NCBI GenBank assembly: GCA_014905825.1
Contig: JACGCN010000014.1
Location: 124,001 to 188,000 of the forward strand
Length of the DNA: 64,000 nt
Reading direction: 5' to 3'
Origin: Lyophyllum atratum
Taxonomy: Eukaryota > Basidiomycota > Agaricomycetes > Agaricales > Lyophyllaceae
Shown: in pieces, positions 52,040-64,000 of the stretch
Position numbering within the stretch: position 1 is the first letter of the stretch
How the letters are laid out: the number at the start of each line of letters is the position of its first letter
The notes under the pieces: model-generated
Databases searched by the model: none
Told to the model about the DNA's origin: nothing
Seen by the model: the letters and a program-made list of their open reading frames with translations, nothing else
Made by a program: the position numbers and the translations under genes

Positions 52040-53775
52040 TTATGCTGCCTGCTTTTTCTGTAGGCCCTTCGGAAGCTCCTTCACAAACGGCAAAAACTCA
52101 CGGCCTTGCATGTATGGCCTTAGAACCTCAGGAACAACAAGACCCTAAACATCCGGTCAGCGCACCTCCTATTGCCACGACAATACACAAATACCTCTGG
52201 AGTCTGATAGTTCTCCACAATACAGCACAACGCACGCTCCGTTGCACACAGCGTGCCATTCAACATGTGCACGTACACCTTCCGTGTCTGTTCCTTCGCC
52301 TTGAGTCCACATCGAACCTCAAGCCTTCGGCTCTCTGCGGGAATTCCGTAAGTATCCTTAGCGCTCGATACGATCAGCACGTACGATAATCCGTGCAATT
52401 CGAAACCGAGACCAGCTCCTTGTACGCCCTCTGGAACGGGAACCACGCCTCCAAGTCGTACTTCTGCGCCGCCGCGAGATTCAGTGCGCCCGAGACGATA
52501 CCCTCCACGCGGTACCGCAGCCCAAGGCTCTGGTAGAAGCCCTCGCTGTTAGCGAGCATCGTCTCAAACATCTCCCAGCTCGACTTGGGGTCGGTGATCA
52601 CGAACTGCTCAATCTTCTCGAACTGGTGCACGCGGAAGATGCCCCACATATCGCGCCCGGCCGAGCCAGCCTCTTTCCGGAAACACGTCGAGTAGCCGGC
52701 GTATTTTATGGGGAGCTGGGTTTCGGGGCTCTCGAACCATTCATCTGAATGGAATGCCGATATAGGCTGTTCCGAGGTGGCAATCAGGTACTTCTCGTCG
52801 TCCGACCCAATGACCTGTACAGGAAACGGTTCAACGCGTGGAGATATCATAAAACTTCAGTAATTACCTTGTACAGTTCTTCGTCGAATTGATCAAGCTG
52901 TGCCGTCTTCGCCATCTGATCCTTATTCATGAAGAACGGCGGCTGGATCTTCTTGTACCCCTTCGACCTCAGGTAGTCCAGACCGTACGAGATCAGTGCT
53001 TGGTTCAAGTCAATGCCGTCATTAGTGAGGAAGTATCCTCTATGACCCGCAATCTTCGCACCTAGACGCAAGTTAATTCTGGGTGACGATCAATGACTCA
53101 ATATATCCGGACATACCCCGATCCAGGTCCATTGCATCTAATCGTAGTAGAACTTCGTGATGCGGCAGAATATCTGGCCGTGTTGGTGGCTCCTCGGTTT
53201 CTCCTGCAGGGTGCCACGTCCGTAATGTAACATTATCGTCCTAAAACATCGGATGAGTGAACGCGAACCTCTCGAAATGATTTTTACTCACTTCAGTCAA
53301 GCTGATAGGCGCATTCGGTCCAACGATGTTTCCAACGGTGCCCGCCTTCTTCCTCATCAGGATTTCAAATTCCTTGGACTCCTTCTTCTTAGCCTCTACT
53401 TCAGCATCTATTACTTTCTTTGCTGCTACAAGATCTTCCGCCGATTCTTTCACCTACATTTCACATCATTATCGCCGTATCATTATAGTGTAGCAAGGCG
53501 TACCTTCATCTTTGCCGCGATCTGTTTCTGCACCTCCTTCACCTTTTTTCGAAGAGCATTGGTATCATAGTCCACTAATCGAGAGCACAAAAACATCGTT
53601 ACTTTGTCGTCAACTCATACTAAACCGATGTCAACGTACTTTTCACCCAGTCGCTATACATCTGGATAATCTCGTCGACGAGGTCCACCGAGTGGCCTCG
53701 TTTCCGCTGCGACTCGCGGATCTCTTCTGCGTTCCCCCCTTTGCTGTCGATGAAGCTGGTAATGTCAAGAGTCAT
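52040..53775 (-). CDS. SES1: Seryl-tRNA synthetase
   Basis: About seven exons from ATG 53775 ([19 protein letters not shown]) to TAA 52042-52040. The N-terminal antiparallel coiled-coil arm that holds tRNA-Ser is seen in exons 1-3 ([34 protein letters not shown]). The class II catalytic core follows: [39 protein letters not shown] (motif 1 region), [20 protein letters not shown] (motif 2) and [20 protein letters not shown] (motif 3). It charges tRNA-Ser in the cytosol; no mitochondrial presequence is seen. The C-terminal tail is short and Lys-rich ([13 protein letters not shown]), as in fungal enzymes. Only 139 bp separate its stop from the glycosyltransferase start, while its own start shares a 441-bp promoter with the gene at 54217. 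Confidence 0.94.
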
Positions 53776-54216
53776 GGTGGTATAGATTGAAGTAACCTGT
53801 GCTTGATACCCTCAAAATCACTACAGCACTTGACTCGATCAAATTATCGATTGTACCATTATGTAAGCGAGATAAGATTGGTAGGACCATTATTGACACG
53901 TTGCCACCGGGCCGGGATTATTTTTTAATTCTCCCTTGGCACGGCCGACGGGCTCAATCATAAAATCTGGGCTCTCTACGACGTATACAGAACTCCCTGT
54001 ACAGTCTCTTCAACCCCACCCCCACAGAGCGGTCAATCGGACCACCCATGTGGACAGTAATGGTAAAATGACGGACAATCTGCCACAGGAACCAAACAAG
54101 TGCAACCTCCCCAGTCGGATCACGGTCGCGTCTGCTGTCACAATCCCCTTGGCTCTTCTTTCCTCAATTACTCCCTAGGCCACCCCTGCCGCACGCCCCC
54201 CCACACCGCGTCTACA
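53776..54216. other. Bidirectional promoter (SES1 / acidic protein)
   Basis: 441 bp between divergent starts. No TATA box was recognised for either gene, in keeping with housekeeping promoters. Confidence 0.5.
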
Positions 54217-54910
54217 ATGTTCGGCTTAATTCGCAGAATCTCGCACTCCGTGATCCCGCGCCCGGATAGGCCTTGGGCTGACGACCGTGAGTACCGCTCC
54301 CCGTTCTCCCTACTTTTTTTCTTAAAAAAACGCGTGCTGATTTTTTCCGGGCGCGTCTTTTTGGCCCTACCTTGGTGATCTAGCAACATCGAATGCACCG
54401 CAAAAGGGGCGGAAGCGGCGCTTGAGCTCGACGGAGCCGGAGGCGGATGCGGACGCCGAGGAGTCGATGAAGAAGAGGATCAGAGGGGAGAGCACGGCGT
54501 CGTCGGTGCCGGATTCGGTGGACGCGGGCACGCCGCAGGTGGAGTCGACGGCGGTGAAGGAGGTTACACTTGGCGTGAAGGAGGTGGAGCTGGCCGATTC
54601 TGGGGCGGATGTAGCGCCAGAGGCCGTCCCCCTGCCGGAGGAGGAATCTGGTGAATTGGACGAGCCAGCATCGGCGTCTACCCCTCCGCCAGAGGCCGAG
54701 GTGGATGATAACGCGTCTTCGGTGAATGAGGAGCCCAGTGATTCGGTGGTGAACGGCAGAGACGCCGATGCACCGTCAGAGGACGCAGAGGAAGGGAAGG
54801 AGACAGCTGCGGTCCAGGAGAAGAAGGCTTCAGTCGCTGCGACAAAACCCGAGAAAAAGACGAAGGCGCCTGCAGAAACGACACAGGACGACTCACCGAC
54901 CACTGAGTAG
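54217..54910 (+). CDS. Acidic, disordered protein of unknown function
   Basis: Two exons (54217-54286, 54384-54910) join in frame to 198 residues. The first exon encodes MFGLIRRISHSVIPRPDRPW, an amphipathic basic start. The second begins with a basic nuclear-localisation-like patch (GRKRRLSS) and then runs into a long Glu/Asp/Ala/Ser/Pro-rich part with a Lys-rich end (KPEKKTK). No fold is expected. The codons are GC-rich with normal use, and the intron has clean GTGAGT/TAG ends, so the gene is probably real. No family recognised; similar short N-termini occur in uncharacterised mushroom proteins as far as I recall. Confidence 0.75.
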
Positions 54911-56112
54911 CCCACGACGCGGACACGAGATCTCACCACGATTTATATGATTCGAACCAAGAATCGGATACCCTGGAGATATAAACACCCAGCTTGTTGT
55001 TCTACTAACTACTATCATTACTCACTTTGTATCATTTCCCCTGCTACGCCCGCCGCCGTTTGTATACCACGATGGTTATCCGTTTTTTTTTCATAACGAT
55101 ATCCACTACCTCGTCGCACTCCACCAATTTATTTCCCTTATTCTTATGATCCCCACACATCGCACATTGCTTTTGTCCTACCCTCCTCTGTGTATATAAT
55201 CATGGTCTCGAGGACTCTGGGTCATTGAAAGACGACGAACTAGTATACAGGCCGGAACTTGGGAGGGCTTGCTATCAGCACTACCACCACGTACTATCAC
55301 TAACGATCGTTTGATCTCCCTTCCTATTCCCAGCAACCTCCTTGCTGCTCCCAAATCTGGTCGCATAGAGTTGGTGCATACCAGGAACGCTCACACACGA
55401 GATGGACGTTTCGTAAAGGTCTCAACCGCCTCTCCTTGATGTAGACCATCATCCGAGTTAGTTTTGGATGAAACTCTGACTCCATAGCAGTCTATGAGGA
55501 CTCTAGTCGGTTACACCAATCGCAAACGCCCCTTCAGCGTGTGCGCGATACGAAACAATGTCAATAACGCTTGGACCTAGATGGACCTATAAGCTGGCTA
55601 CTTGACCTCGAGGATGAAGCATGTTGATGGGATGATCAAATGAAATTCTTCCTCGGTGAACATGGGGACTTGATCATTGCATACCCCGTATTATTTGGAT
55701 AACTGAACGCACTTATGATGCTTTCAACGTTCACAGAGGACACAGATACTCGTGGATAGTGTATCTCTAACTTCGCACGGCTCGGTGGCCTACACTTGGG
55801 GTCCGGGGAAGCAAGCGTCAGAACGTTTGACTGCTGTAATGCACCTGGCTATATCCTGGCGGAACATGTCTATCGTGCATGATCCTATCTTGGCAGACTT
55901 CCCGGCCTGCAACGCTAAACTATCTGCACCTGAATGATCGAAACGACCTGCCACCGGCATCGCGGTCCTACATGCGGACTCGCAGCGCGTCTCCCTATAT
56001 AACCCCACCGACATACGTACGTTTCCATTTCCCTCTTGACACTACACCTCCTTAGTATCCCCGACCCAACGCAGTCTGACGACTAGGATCGGTAAGAACG
56101 CCTCGTATCGCA
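54911..56112. other. Intergenic region, 1.2 kb
   Basis: 3' flank of the acidic protein gene and promoter of the next plus-strand gene. T-rich and pyrimidine-rich stretches near 55090 and 56030, but no gene or repeat. Confidence 0.5.
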
Positions 56113-58188
56113 ATGCTCGACTTCCTCTCCCGCTGGCTTCCAAAGGCCAAGTCGTCCGCTGACAGCCAGGACGACGACTCGGAGGCACCAGGCCTGCCGC
56201 CTCCTGTCGTCGCGGACAAGCCCAAATCCAAGTGGAAAGGCCGAGATCTGCAGCTCGCCACCAGCGCTATCAGCTACCCCATTCCGCGGTCGTCGCCAAA
56301 CTCTCTCACCGGGTTCGATGCCCTCGACCAGCGTAGTCAATGGCCGTACCAGTATTCCCTCCCCAGCCCGACTCGTTCGACTCGTTCTGGGCCATCTAAC
56401 GTCGCATGGATCGACTCTTCGCAAGCTGAAGAAGACGAAGACGACGAAGACGACGAGCAAGCGTTCCCAGTGACGCTTCCACAGTCTGTACCACCTGCAG
56501 TGATCAGGTTACCGTCACAGACCAAACTTCATCCTATCGGCCGGTCCGCCTCTTCCCCGCCCGCTTCACCCGCATACGACTCCTCGTCTTCGTCCTCGTC
56601 ATCTTTCTCGGGGATACCATCACCGAAGTGGAACCTGAAACTCAACACGAACCCTTTTTTCTCGCAGAGTACCCATTCTTTGCGGCTCGACTCCAACCCG
56701 TACACTACTGCTGCTTCCGACGTGTATGGACATGCATACAGCTATCCCCTGGCGAAGCAGCTGTCTCCCATAGCGGAGCAGGACTACTTCTCCCCTACCT
56801 CGTTGCGCAATACAAGGCTGCTACCTAGCAGTTCTGGGCTCAATGAGTCGACGCCCTCTGTGACCTACTCAATCTCCAACACCACGAATGCCAGTCCGGG
56901 CGGTTCGCAGACTTCCGAGATCACACGTACGTGGCGCCTCTCCGCCGTTCATTTCATCTCCCACTTCCAAACATGCTAATCTTACTACCTCCGACCCCAC
57001 GCAGGCCCCTCGCCGAGCTACTCCCTATCACACCCTTTCATCACGCGCCAGTTGAACAGGACCATATCACAGAGTTCCTCACGGACACATGTCTCCACGG
57101 AGGCACCTTCACTCCCCCAACTCAACCTATCACCTCCTTTCCCCGGCCCACACCCCAGCCGGGATGGCACTGGGCCCCCATTACGCCCACGCCGCTCGAC
57201 TATCGTGGCTATGCCCACCATCACAGGCAGCTCAGAGTCGGGGGCCTATATCGACGACGAGTACGGTGGTGATGAAGATCTGGAGTCGCTCCATGCCGAG
57301 AGCTTCGTCACCGCCAGCGACGACATGCCATCCGGCCCCGCTCGCGACGAAATGGACATCGCAGACGTCTCCCTGGTGTCAGAGGCCAGCGGGCGAAGTC
57401 AAGATGTCGCCGCAACTCCAACAGCCGGCGTGCCTCCTTCAGTGCATTCCGGTGGGTCGAGGTTGCCGTCTGCCTCTGAGTCGTTCATTGGCCGCAGGTG
57501 GGAGCGTGATGCAGCCCTCGGTTCTGGCGTCGTGACCTTCCGCACGAAGCGCCCATGGATCTCATCCACGCCCGCCTTCTGGGCGTTCTGGCTGGGCTTC
57601 GTCTGTCCCTTCCTCTGGCTCATCGGCGGCTGGCACTTCACCCGCTTTGGCGAGCAGCCACCGCGTCTCACATTCTGGGAGTTCTACTTCAATACAAGGT
57701 ATTGGAAACAGAAGTTCTGCATGGGCAAGCGCCAGAAGACGCAAGCTGGCGGGACGGCTGCTACTCCTGAGCAGCCGGTGCGGCAGCAACATAGGCTGCC
57801 GAGGTGGGTGACCGAGAAGCAGAGCTCGGACGATGGGAGGATGAGGCTGCAGGACCCCAAGCGGTCGCTGCGCGGTATTTCGTTTGGGTACCCGTTCATT
57901 CCTCGCCCCGTGCCGGTGCGCAGAAGCGTCATCGTGTCGGAGGTGTGGTGCATGCGAGCGACCAAGCGAATTATTAGTGTGCTTGAGAAGCCTAATAGGC
58001 TCTTTGACCACTTTTATGGTGTGAAGCTCAGGGAGGTGAGGGGACGGCCGGAGTCGGGGAGGAGGGTATTTGACCCGTGGATCCAGAGGTGTCGGTATGC
58101 GTTTTGTTATGGTTTGATTTTGCTTTGCGTTGGACTCTGCAGTGCCTGCACATATTTAATTGTATTCAATACGCGACAGCTTCGGTGA
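56113..58188 (+). CDS. Serine-rich membrane protein of unknown function
   Basis: Two exons (56113-56926, 57005-58188) join in frame to 665 residues. The first ~470 residues are Ser/Pro-rich and disordered, with an acidic run (EEDEDDEDDEQ) and a poly-Ser tract. The C-terminal 180 residues hold two membrane segments: FWAFWLGFVCPFLWLIGGW and FCYGLILLCVGLCSACTYLI, separated by a basic loop of about 140 residues. A long disordered head with a compact two-helix membrane end is a common fungal plan, and the first membrane segment with TPAFWAFWLGFVCP looks conserved, but I cannot name the family. Likely a tail-anchored or two-pass protein of the ER or plasma membrane with its head in the cytosol (inference). 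Confidence 0.83.
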
Positions 58189-58727
58189 TATACTAGCATA
58201 TTCCTCATGAAGTTCTACTCCATGCAGCAAGAGGAAAGTTCGCGCTCTCCTCTTGTTACATCAACATAGACTTTCCGATTGATGACTCGAAGTACAGCTT
58301 CGTGGGCGCCCAGCCTGGGGAATTTGGGAAAACACCTATCGCTGTTTGACTCAATGCGCTGCTTCCAAGATGACAGCTCTTCCACACGACGTGGTGATTA
58401 TAGTTTGCAATGCCCAGAGGTGTTCGGAACAACAATCTTCACTTCGCTTTTGTCAGGCACCTTCCATTCAACAAAGGCAGGTGACAGCTGCCTGTTGCGC
58501 CACATAATCGCAAGTAAGACGTACGTCCCCGTACCGATGCTCCATGATATTCCATTGCATGTTAGTTGTATCGAAAGACAAGGGGGAAAAGGTCAACTAG
58601 GTATGAGGTACACGATACAAATGTGAGGTATAAATAATGCTGCAGAGTACGATAATAAGTAACGAAACAAGGCCGACCGACAAAACAAGACATAATACAA
58701 GAGAACAGGGAAAGGACGTCGCCCGCA
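58189..58727. other. Convergent intergenic region
   Basis: 539 bp between the 3' ends of the membrane protein gene and IRE1; nothing gene-like. Confidence 0.5.
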
Positions 58728-61700
58728 TCACTCAGGCAAGTCAAAATAAGTTCTAAACATCGACTCCGTGCGCAGGCCCGTGGTGCCTACCACGGAATGG
58801 ACGTGGAGGAAGAGCCGAGGGTATCGCCGCGTGAAATACGACAGGAATCCTTCTGGCATAGGTCCTAGATGTCGCTTGACGTTGTCAGGCAGATCTTGGT
58901 AGTGGTGTTTCTAAATCAAGCAAACACCATCGTAAGGAGGCTATCAGGGGCGAGTAGCATGAAGACGACATACCTTATTACGCAGTGCACGTAGTAGATC
59001 CTGTACAGAACGTCCATCGTATTTCCGGAACTTTCCCAGGTTTTCAATAAAGATTTTATCAAGGCGCGTGTGCCAGTCGTTGCCGACGATCCCGTATGCC
59101 TCTTTTTCTAGCACGAGCAGGTAAGGATCTTTAGGATCCCGACACATGATCTCAAAGCGATCTGACGCATCTTGCAGGAAGTTTAAGCGTCGTGCAGGAT
59201 CCCAGAAGAAGGGATGCAAGAGACACGTCGTTGTATCCGGCCTGTCCAAAGTATCCTTCAGTACAACGCCATCACACTAGAAGAAAACAATGCGCACCGC
59301 TCATAAGCCGCGGGATCAAGCATACTCGTAATCAAATCCACCGCCTCCGCACCCTCCTCCCCAAACCTCTGCAACGCCTCTAGATTCTTCTCATTCTTCA
59401 TGATATTCACCTCCCTCTCGAACCGGTCCCCGAACGGATGGCCCCCATTTGTCAGTGTATAATAGAACAAACACCCCAGCGCGAAGATATCCACCGACTT
59501 CGTCAGCCTTGTCGACCTTGCCGTACTAGGCGTCCCCGTCGCAGTGCCCGTGCTCCCCCGTGACGACATCGAATGGTCATCAGATAGATCATCCAGCTTC
59601 ACTTCCCCACGCAGGATCTCCGGCGCACGCCATCCAACTGTCCCCGCCGCCATCGCCCCATGCGCGGTCGGCAAGAAGCTCGTCTGGTCGACGTCGAGCC
59701 TCTTGCATAGCCCGAAATCGGATATGAGCATCCGGTACGCGGTCTTGCCCCCAGGAGCGGTCTTCCCACTGGAGACAAGAATGTTCTGCGGTTTGATATC
59801 ACGGTGAACGAGCTTCAGCGCGTGTAGGTGCCGTAGCCCACTAGTGATTTGCTTAAGCGCCTTTTTGGGGTCAAAGGCGATAGCGATGTCGCGCCATTGG
59901 TCCCGGTCTGGATTCTCGACGATATCGGCCAGGGAAGCGGGGCAGAGCTCGAGCGCGATGTAAAGGAAGTTGGCGTGGGCTTCTTGATAGTAGTAGCGAA
60001 TGACATTGGGGTGGTCGTCGCTGTCCTGCAAGATGCTCACTTCCCTGGAGGCCAGGGTCACGAAATCTTGCAGTAGGCGCTTGACAGCGACTGCACGGCC
60101 TTGTAGTGATCCTTGAAACACCACAGTCCCGTGCGACCCGAACCCTAGAAGAACGTCAATATGTCACTTGAAAGTCTGATTACGGGTGAGGAAGAACCGT
60201 ACCTAGTATTGTCTCCGAGACGACCAATGAAGGCGCAGCAGGCGGTGGCATCGGCGAATGGATAACCAATGAGGACACGAGTGGAGACTCGGAGCCCTTC
60301 GCCGATAAGTTTTCTATGATTCCATTCGCCGCAGCGTTCTCATCCTCCCCTTCCTCCGCCTCGGGAACGGCAATACCCACTTTCTTTTTCTTGCCCCGCT
60401 TACCGCGCCTGTTCTTCCGCTTCCCAGGGGTGGCGGAGACATCATCATTGGCCCCATCTTCACGATCGCTGTCATCGCCCATGGAGCCATTTAATTGCGT
60501 TGTGGGTTTAGGGGTGTCAAGTGGTGACGTTCCCGGCGTCGCTGAAGGAAGTGGTGTTGTTGGATCAGGCTCCACCGGAGTTTCGTCAGTTGTTATGGGC
60601 GACACCGACGCTGTCTCTTTCGGCATTGACAGTTCAAGCGATCGATCGGCGGTCGTGCTGTCCACAATCATGCTCCTCTTGCTCCTGCTCCTCCAATCTC
60701 TGAATCGCTTGACGCCAAACCAAAACGAGACAACACCCAAAACAAAGGTGAACGCCGCTGCCTCCAAAGAACTTCCCCGTGCCGCCTTGGCCCACCTTCC
60801 CTCCGGATCTCCCTCCGTCGTATTCACCGGGGCGTCCACCTCAGCCCCAGACGGAAGTCCGACCGTCCCGTTCTGGGTAGGCATAGGTAGCCTTTCTAAT
60901 TGCTGTGCGCCTCCGCTTCCCGACCACGGTCCCGGCCCGTCAAGCAGTCTCTTCAGCCGGCCCTCCTCCCCATCCCCATCTTCCAGTGGCCGGACACCAA
61001 TGAGACACCGACGATCCGTGTACATCCCACTGCCCGAGCACTGGTCTCTATCCCATGCTTCCTTCTGTTCCTTGTACTTCCGTATCTTTGTGACTGAGTC
61101 GACATCCGGGGGTAGGTCGTCCGTGTCAGTTGTTTGGGATGCGTCGATGAGGCGGGTCTTTGAATAGCGCTCGGGACCACCGAATGCGACGAGAGGGAAA
61201 CGCGCGGGGCTCATGGCGAAAAGGCTGCCCGTTTCTTTGACCATTCCTACATATGCAGACTTTCGATTGGGAAGGCGCGTGTCGGGGGTAAGGTCCGGAA
61301 GAACGTCTTCGAGATGGGGACGCGGTTGAAGCAGGACGAGAGCGTTCCGTGAATGGGGGTTTGGTTTGTGCAGGACGTCGAATATTGCAACTCTAGAGAG
61401 AACGATTATTATGGCACCCCTAGAAAATACAAATTAAACTGACATCGGTGAGCTGAATGGTTGTCCCCATAGCAGCTGCGATTCGCCCTTGTCCAGAGAG
61501 TCTCTTCTCGGCCTAGCCTTGAATGACATTATCTCCCCATTGGGGAGGCTCTGAACGTAGACATCATCTTTCGTCCGTCGATACATTCCTTGCAGGTGGT
61601 TGTCCTTGTTATTGGGCCCATACGCCGAGAAAGATAGGTTCTGGACGGGAGGTTTGGGAGCCTTTTTATCTTTGAGATGGGTGTATATGGATATGTGATA

Positions 61701-62465
61701 GTCTTCTCGAATAATCAGCCCCTTTATGCCTGTCGTAAAACAAACTGGGATTGACTCACCTGTGCGACCAATGTAAACTTCCGTCGGCGTCGAAGTTGGC
61801 GGTTTGCTCCCATCCAGTTCATCTAAATCCACCTCCCCATCCTCCTCGTCGTCAAATTCATCCCATGCACATTCCGAGTTTATTGCCTTAATCTTGCCCG
61901 TCTCCAATTCGATAAGGAGCAGCGACGTCTCCTTCCGCCCATTGAACACACGATGGCCGTCGGCTCCACTGAAAGTGAAAGGGGACATGTCGACAAGCTC
62001 AGACATGGAGAATGGGAAGCGCTGGAGTGGGCTCGTCGGTGTCGCCATGACATATATGTCGCCTGACTGCGGTTCGATGACATATAGTTCCTGGGGTGTC
62101 GTTTCGTCGGTCATGTCTGGGTCATGGTCAACGTGTGTGGTGCGGACGAGGGGCGCTAGCGTCGAAGGTGCCGATATGCTGGTCGAGGAAGGAAAAGATG
62201 ACATGGACCACAGGGTATGGCCTGAGGTCCTGTTGAGTGCGTGGAACTTGCCATCCACCGAGGCGACGAGAACTATGTCGAGCAGAGCGAGATCCCCCGT
62301 GCTTGAGCTGGCATCTGAAGTTGGCGAGATAAAGGAGTAGGTGGAAGGGCGGCGCTCAGCCAGAGCCTGGGATCTGCCTGGGGCCGACCTAAGTGAAATA
62401 ACCTCGGCAATGCCTGCAGTTAAGAGGGTTAATATGAAGGCGAGGAGGTAGTGTAGCGAGGGCAT
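58728..62465 (-). CDS. ire1: IRE1, ER stress sensor kinase/endoribonuclease
   Basis: ATG 62465 opens a signal peptide (MPSLHYLLAFILTLLTAGIA). The luminal beta-propeller-like domain follows (LLDIVLVASVDGKFHALNRT, SGHTLWSM, QELYVIEPQSGDIYVM), then after an intron at ~61436-61396 the end of the luminal part, a membrane helix (AAAFTFVLGVVSFWFGV) and a basic linker (KRKNRRGKRGKKKK). The kinase domain has AVAVKRLL, LVHRDIKPQNILVS, ISDFGLCKRL and WRAPEIL, with a Ser/Thr-rich insert after it. The KEN RNase domain at the end has GRSVQDLLRALRNK joined to KHHYQDLP and ends FRTYFDLPE. IRE1 senses unfolded proteins in the ER and splices a HAC1/XBP1-type mRNA. All kinase and RNase marks are present. Confidence 0.94.
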
Positions 62466-62865
62466 TGGCGCTCATCCCGCGCTGGGAGGGAATATGAAGG
62501 CGCAGCTGGCAGAGCAATGTTGTTGGGACGTGGTAAAGTTTTGGCAGTCAGTGGCTGTGCAACGTCAGGCTCCCACCAACGTCCACTTCCTCAGCGCTCA
62601 CTATCACATTCTTTCGTTGCCGCATGTCTACGTGTACGTATCATAGTCCTTCAATGACATTCGCATGGGCCCCTATTCCCGTTCTTTCGAGACTTTCTCC
62701 ACCACAATCCTCGCCTTGTGCAAGTCATATCCACCTCGATAGCTCGGGAAAATTACAATACTCCCGAAATTTTCATTCCGGTAGCTTTTTGTGTTCCAGA
62801 TCCAATATGGTAGCAGCTCCGCGAGTCGATGTATAGAAGGGACGATTACCCAATCACGGCCGTAG
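62466..62865. other. Short region between IRE1 and its broken copy
   Basis: 400 bp, presumably the IRE1 promoter. Short alternating CCAACGT and pyrimidine words; an unfolded-protein-response element was not recognised. Confidence 0.5.
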
Positions 62866-64000
62866 CCCGTCAAGCAGCCTCTTCAGGCCCCTCTCCCTCC
62901 TCCAACGGCCGAATACCAATGAGACACCGACGATTCGTATACATCCCGCTCCCCAAGCATTGGTCTCTCTCCCATGCCTCCATTTGTTCCTTGTAACTCC
63001 GGATCTTGGTGGCTGAATCGACGTTCGGGGGTAGGTCGTCCGCGGCGGCCACTGTGGATGCATCGTTGGGCTCGGGGCTACCAATGACGACGTGAGGGAA
63101 GCACGCGGGGCTCATGACGAAGAGGCTGCCTGTTTCTTTGACCGTTCCTACACTACAAAGGCAGATTTTCGGTTGGGGAGGCGCGTGTCGGGGTTGAGGT
63201 CCGGGAGAACATCTTCGAGGTCGGGACGCGGTTGAAGCAGGACAAGTATATCGTCGCGCGACTCTTGAGAAGTGAGGACGTCAAATATTGTAACTCTAAG
63301 AGATAAGTATCGTTAGAAGATCTCTGGAGAGGGCGAAGCAAGGACTGACATCGGCGCGTCGAAGGTATATCGCCATAGTAGCTGCGAGACGCATTGCCCA
63401 GGAGTCTCTCCTCTGGACGTAGCTCTGAATGATAATATCTCTCCGTTAGGCAGACTTTGGATGTAAGTATCATCTTTCGTCTGCCTATAGGCTGCTTGTG
63501 GGCGCTGATCCCGGTCAATAATCCCATACGCCGAGAACGACAGGTCCTGGACAGGGGGTTTAGAATCCCGATTGTAGGGGCCTCTGTAAATCGATACATT
63601 ATAGTCTTCCCAAACAATGAGCCCCTCCTTCTGAAGTAAATACCAATCAACTCACCTGTGCGCGTGAAACAAACTTCCGAAGGCCTCGGCGGATCCGGAT
63701 TGCAGTCATCCAGGTCGTCCAAGTCCACGGCTCCGACCCAAGCATCCCTGTTTTGCTCCTGTACACATTTAGAATGGTATGCATGCGTGGGCTTAATTTC
63801 GCCTGTCTCTAAGTCAAGTAGCAGGAACGATTTCGTTTTTACCCCAGTAAACACGCGATTACCCCCGGTGCTATCGTAGCTGAAAGGAGACATGTCGACG
63901 AGGTCAGACATGGAGTACGGGTAGCGTATGAGCGGGCTTGTAGGCGTCGCCATGACATATATGTCACCCGACTGGGGCTCGATGACATACAGCTCCTGGG
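62866..64000 (-). pseudogene. Partial, frame-broken copy of the IRE1 luminal domain
   Basis: Runs off the right edge, so its start is not seen. From 64000 down it parallels IRE1 60936-62100: QELYVIEPQSGDIYVM, then SLLL/ETG words, DLDELD-like acids, VKETGSLFVMSPACFP, DLPPNVDSATKIRSYKEQ and GSGMYTNRRCLIGIRPLEE. Similarity stops abruptly after the equivalent of KRLLDG (near 62866), before the membrane helix, kinase and RNase. At least two frame changes are seen against the intact gene: about 7 bp missing near 63640 and about 5 bp extra near 63150 that also creates a stop. It is therefore probably a pseudogene made by tandem duplication, unless spliced or edited in an unusual way. Confidence 0.82.

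Noticed and set aside
54367..54939. Long minus-strand open frame opposite the acidic protein gene
   Set aside because: It is the mirror of a GC-rich, Glu/Asp-rich coding exon; the plus strand has a clean start, intron and stop.
60316..61167. Plus-strand open frame of 283 codons opposite IRE1
   Set aside because: Shadow of the IRE1 transmembrane/linker exon; low complexity and no family.
61710..61745. A 30-bp GTGAGT..CAG segment in IRE1 that looks like an intron
   Set aside because: It is in frame, free of stops and too short to be spliced; the reading frame continues through it, so it is coding.
63636..63660. A 25-bp GTGAGT..CAG segment that could restore frame in the IRE1 copy
   Set aside because: Too short for a spliceosomal intron, and removing it does not restore the frame.

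Overview
This is nuclear DNA from a filamentous fungus, most likely an Agaricomycete (mushroom-forming Basidiomycota). The genes are dense and lie on both strands. Most are split by many introns of about 45-80 bp with GT..AG ends. Several families are typical of mushrooms: F-box-like proteins, a DUF6534-type membrane protein, Ser/Thr-rich GPI proteins with a Kre9/KNH head, a secreted DUF2183 phosphatase and a divergent ABC half-transporter. Exon joins below were worked out by hand from splice signals and reading phase; genes whose summed exon lengths close in frame are stated with residue counts.

Layout. 1-10.4 kb: the 3' end of MCM4, an LdhA-type D-lactate dehydrogenase, a secreted App1-like phosphatase, a small unknown protein, an F-box protein and a Kre9/KNH-type GPI protein. 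10.5-17.4 kb: a complete, apparently intact Ty3/Gypsy LTR retrotransposon on the minus strand. Its 218-bp LTRs look identical, it has a 4-bp target duplication, and a textbook -1 frameshift signal links gag to pol. It sits 126 bp upstream of the GPI-protein start codon, inside what was a shared promoter with the ABC gene. 17.9-23.9 kb: ABC half-transporter, cupin protein and MoaB/CinA-like protein. 23.9-28.4 kb: a gene-poor stretch with one broken coding fragment and three clusters of the word GCACG, one phased at about 10 bp and one at 20 bp. 28.4-38.2 kb: DUF6534-type membrane protein, second Kre9/KNH GPI protein, three-repeat Con-6 protein, a non-RD protein kinase and a WH1-CRIB protein. 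38.7-48.1 kb: Asterix/PAT-complex subunit, ArsB-like anion transporter, CorA-like cation transporter and a secreted GH127-type glycosidase. 49.4-58.2 kb: GT32-type glycosyltransferase, seryl-tRNA synthetase and two proteins of unknown function. 58.7-64 kb: the unfolded-protein-response sensor IRE1, followed upstream by a frame-broken partial copy of its luminal half that runs off the window.

How the genes work together: there is no operon or obvious metabolic cluster. Housekeeping genes (MCM4, SES1, Asterix, IRE1) alternate with accessory genes. Several genes belong to the secretory pathway or cell surface (IRE1, Asterix, GT32, GH127, two GPI proteins, secreted phosphatase), but this looks like ordinary gene mixing. 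The most unusual non-genic signal is the phased GCACG arrays at 26.8-28.3 kb. The most clear-cut mechanistic signal is the retrotransposon's frameshift site.
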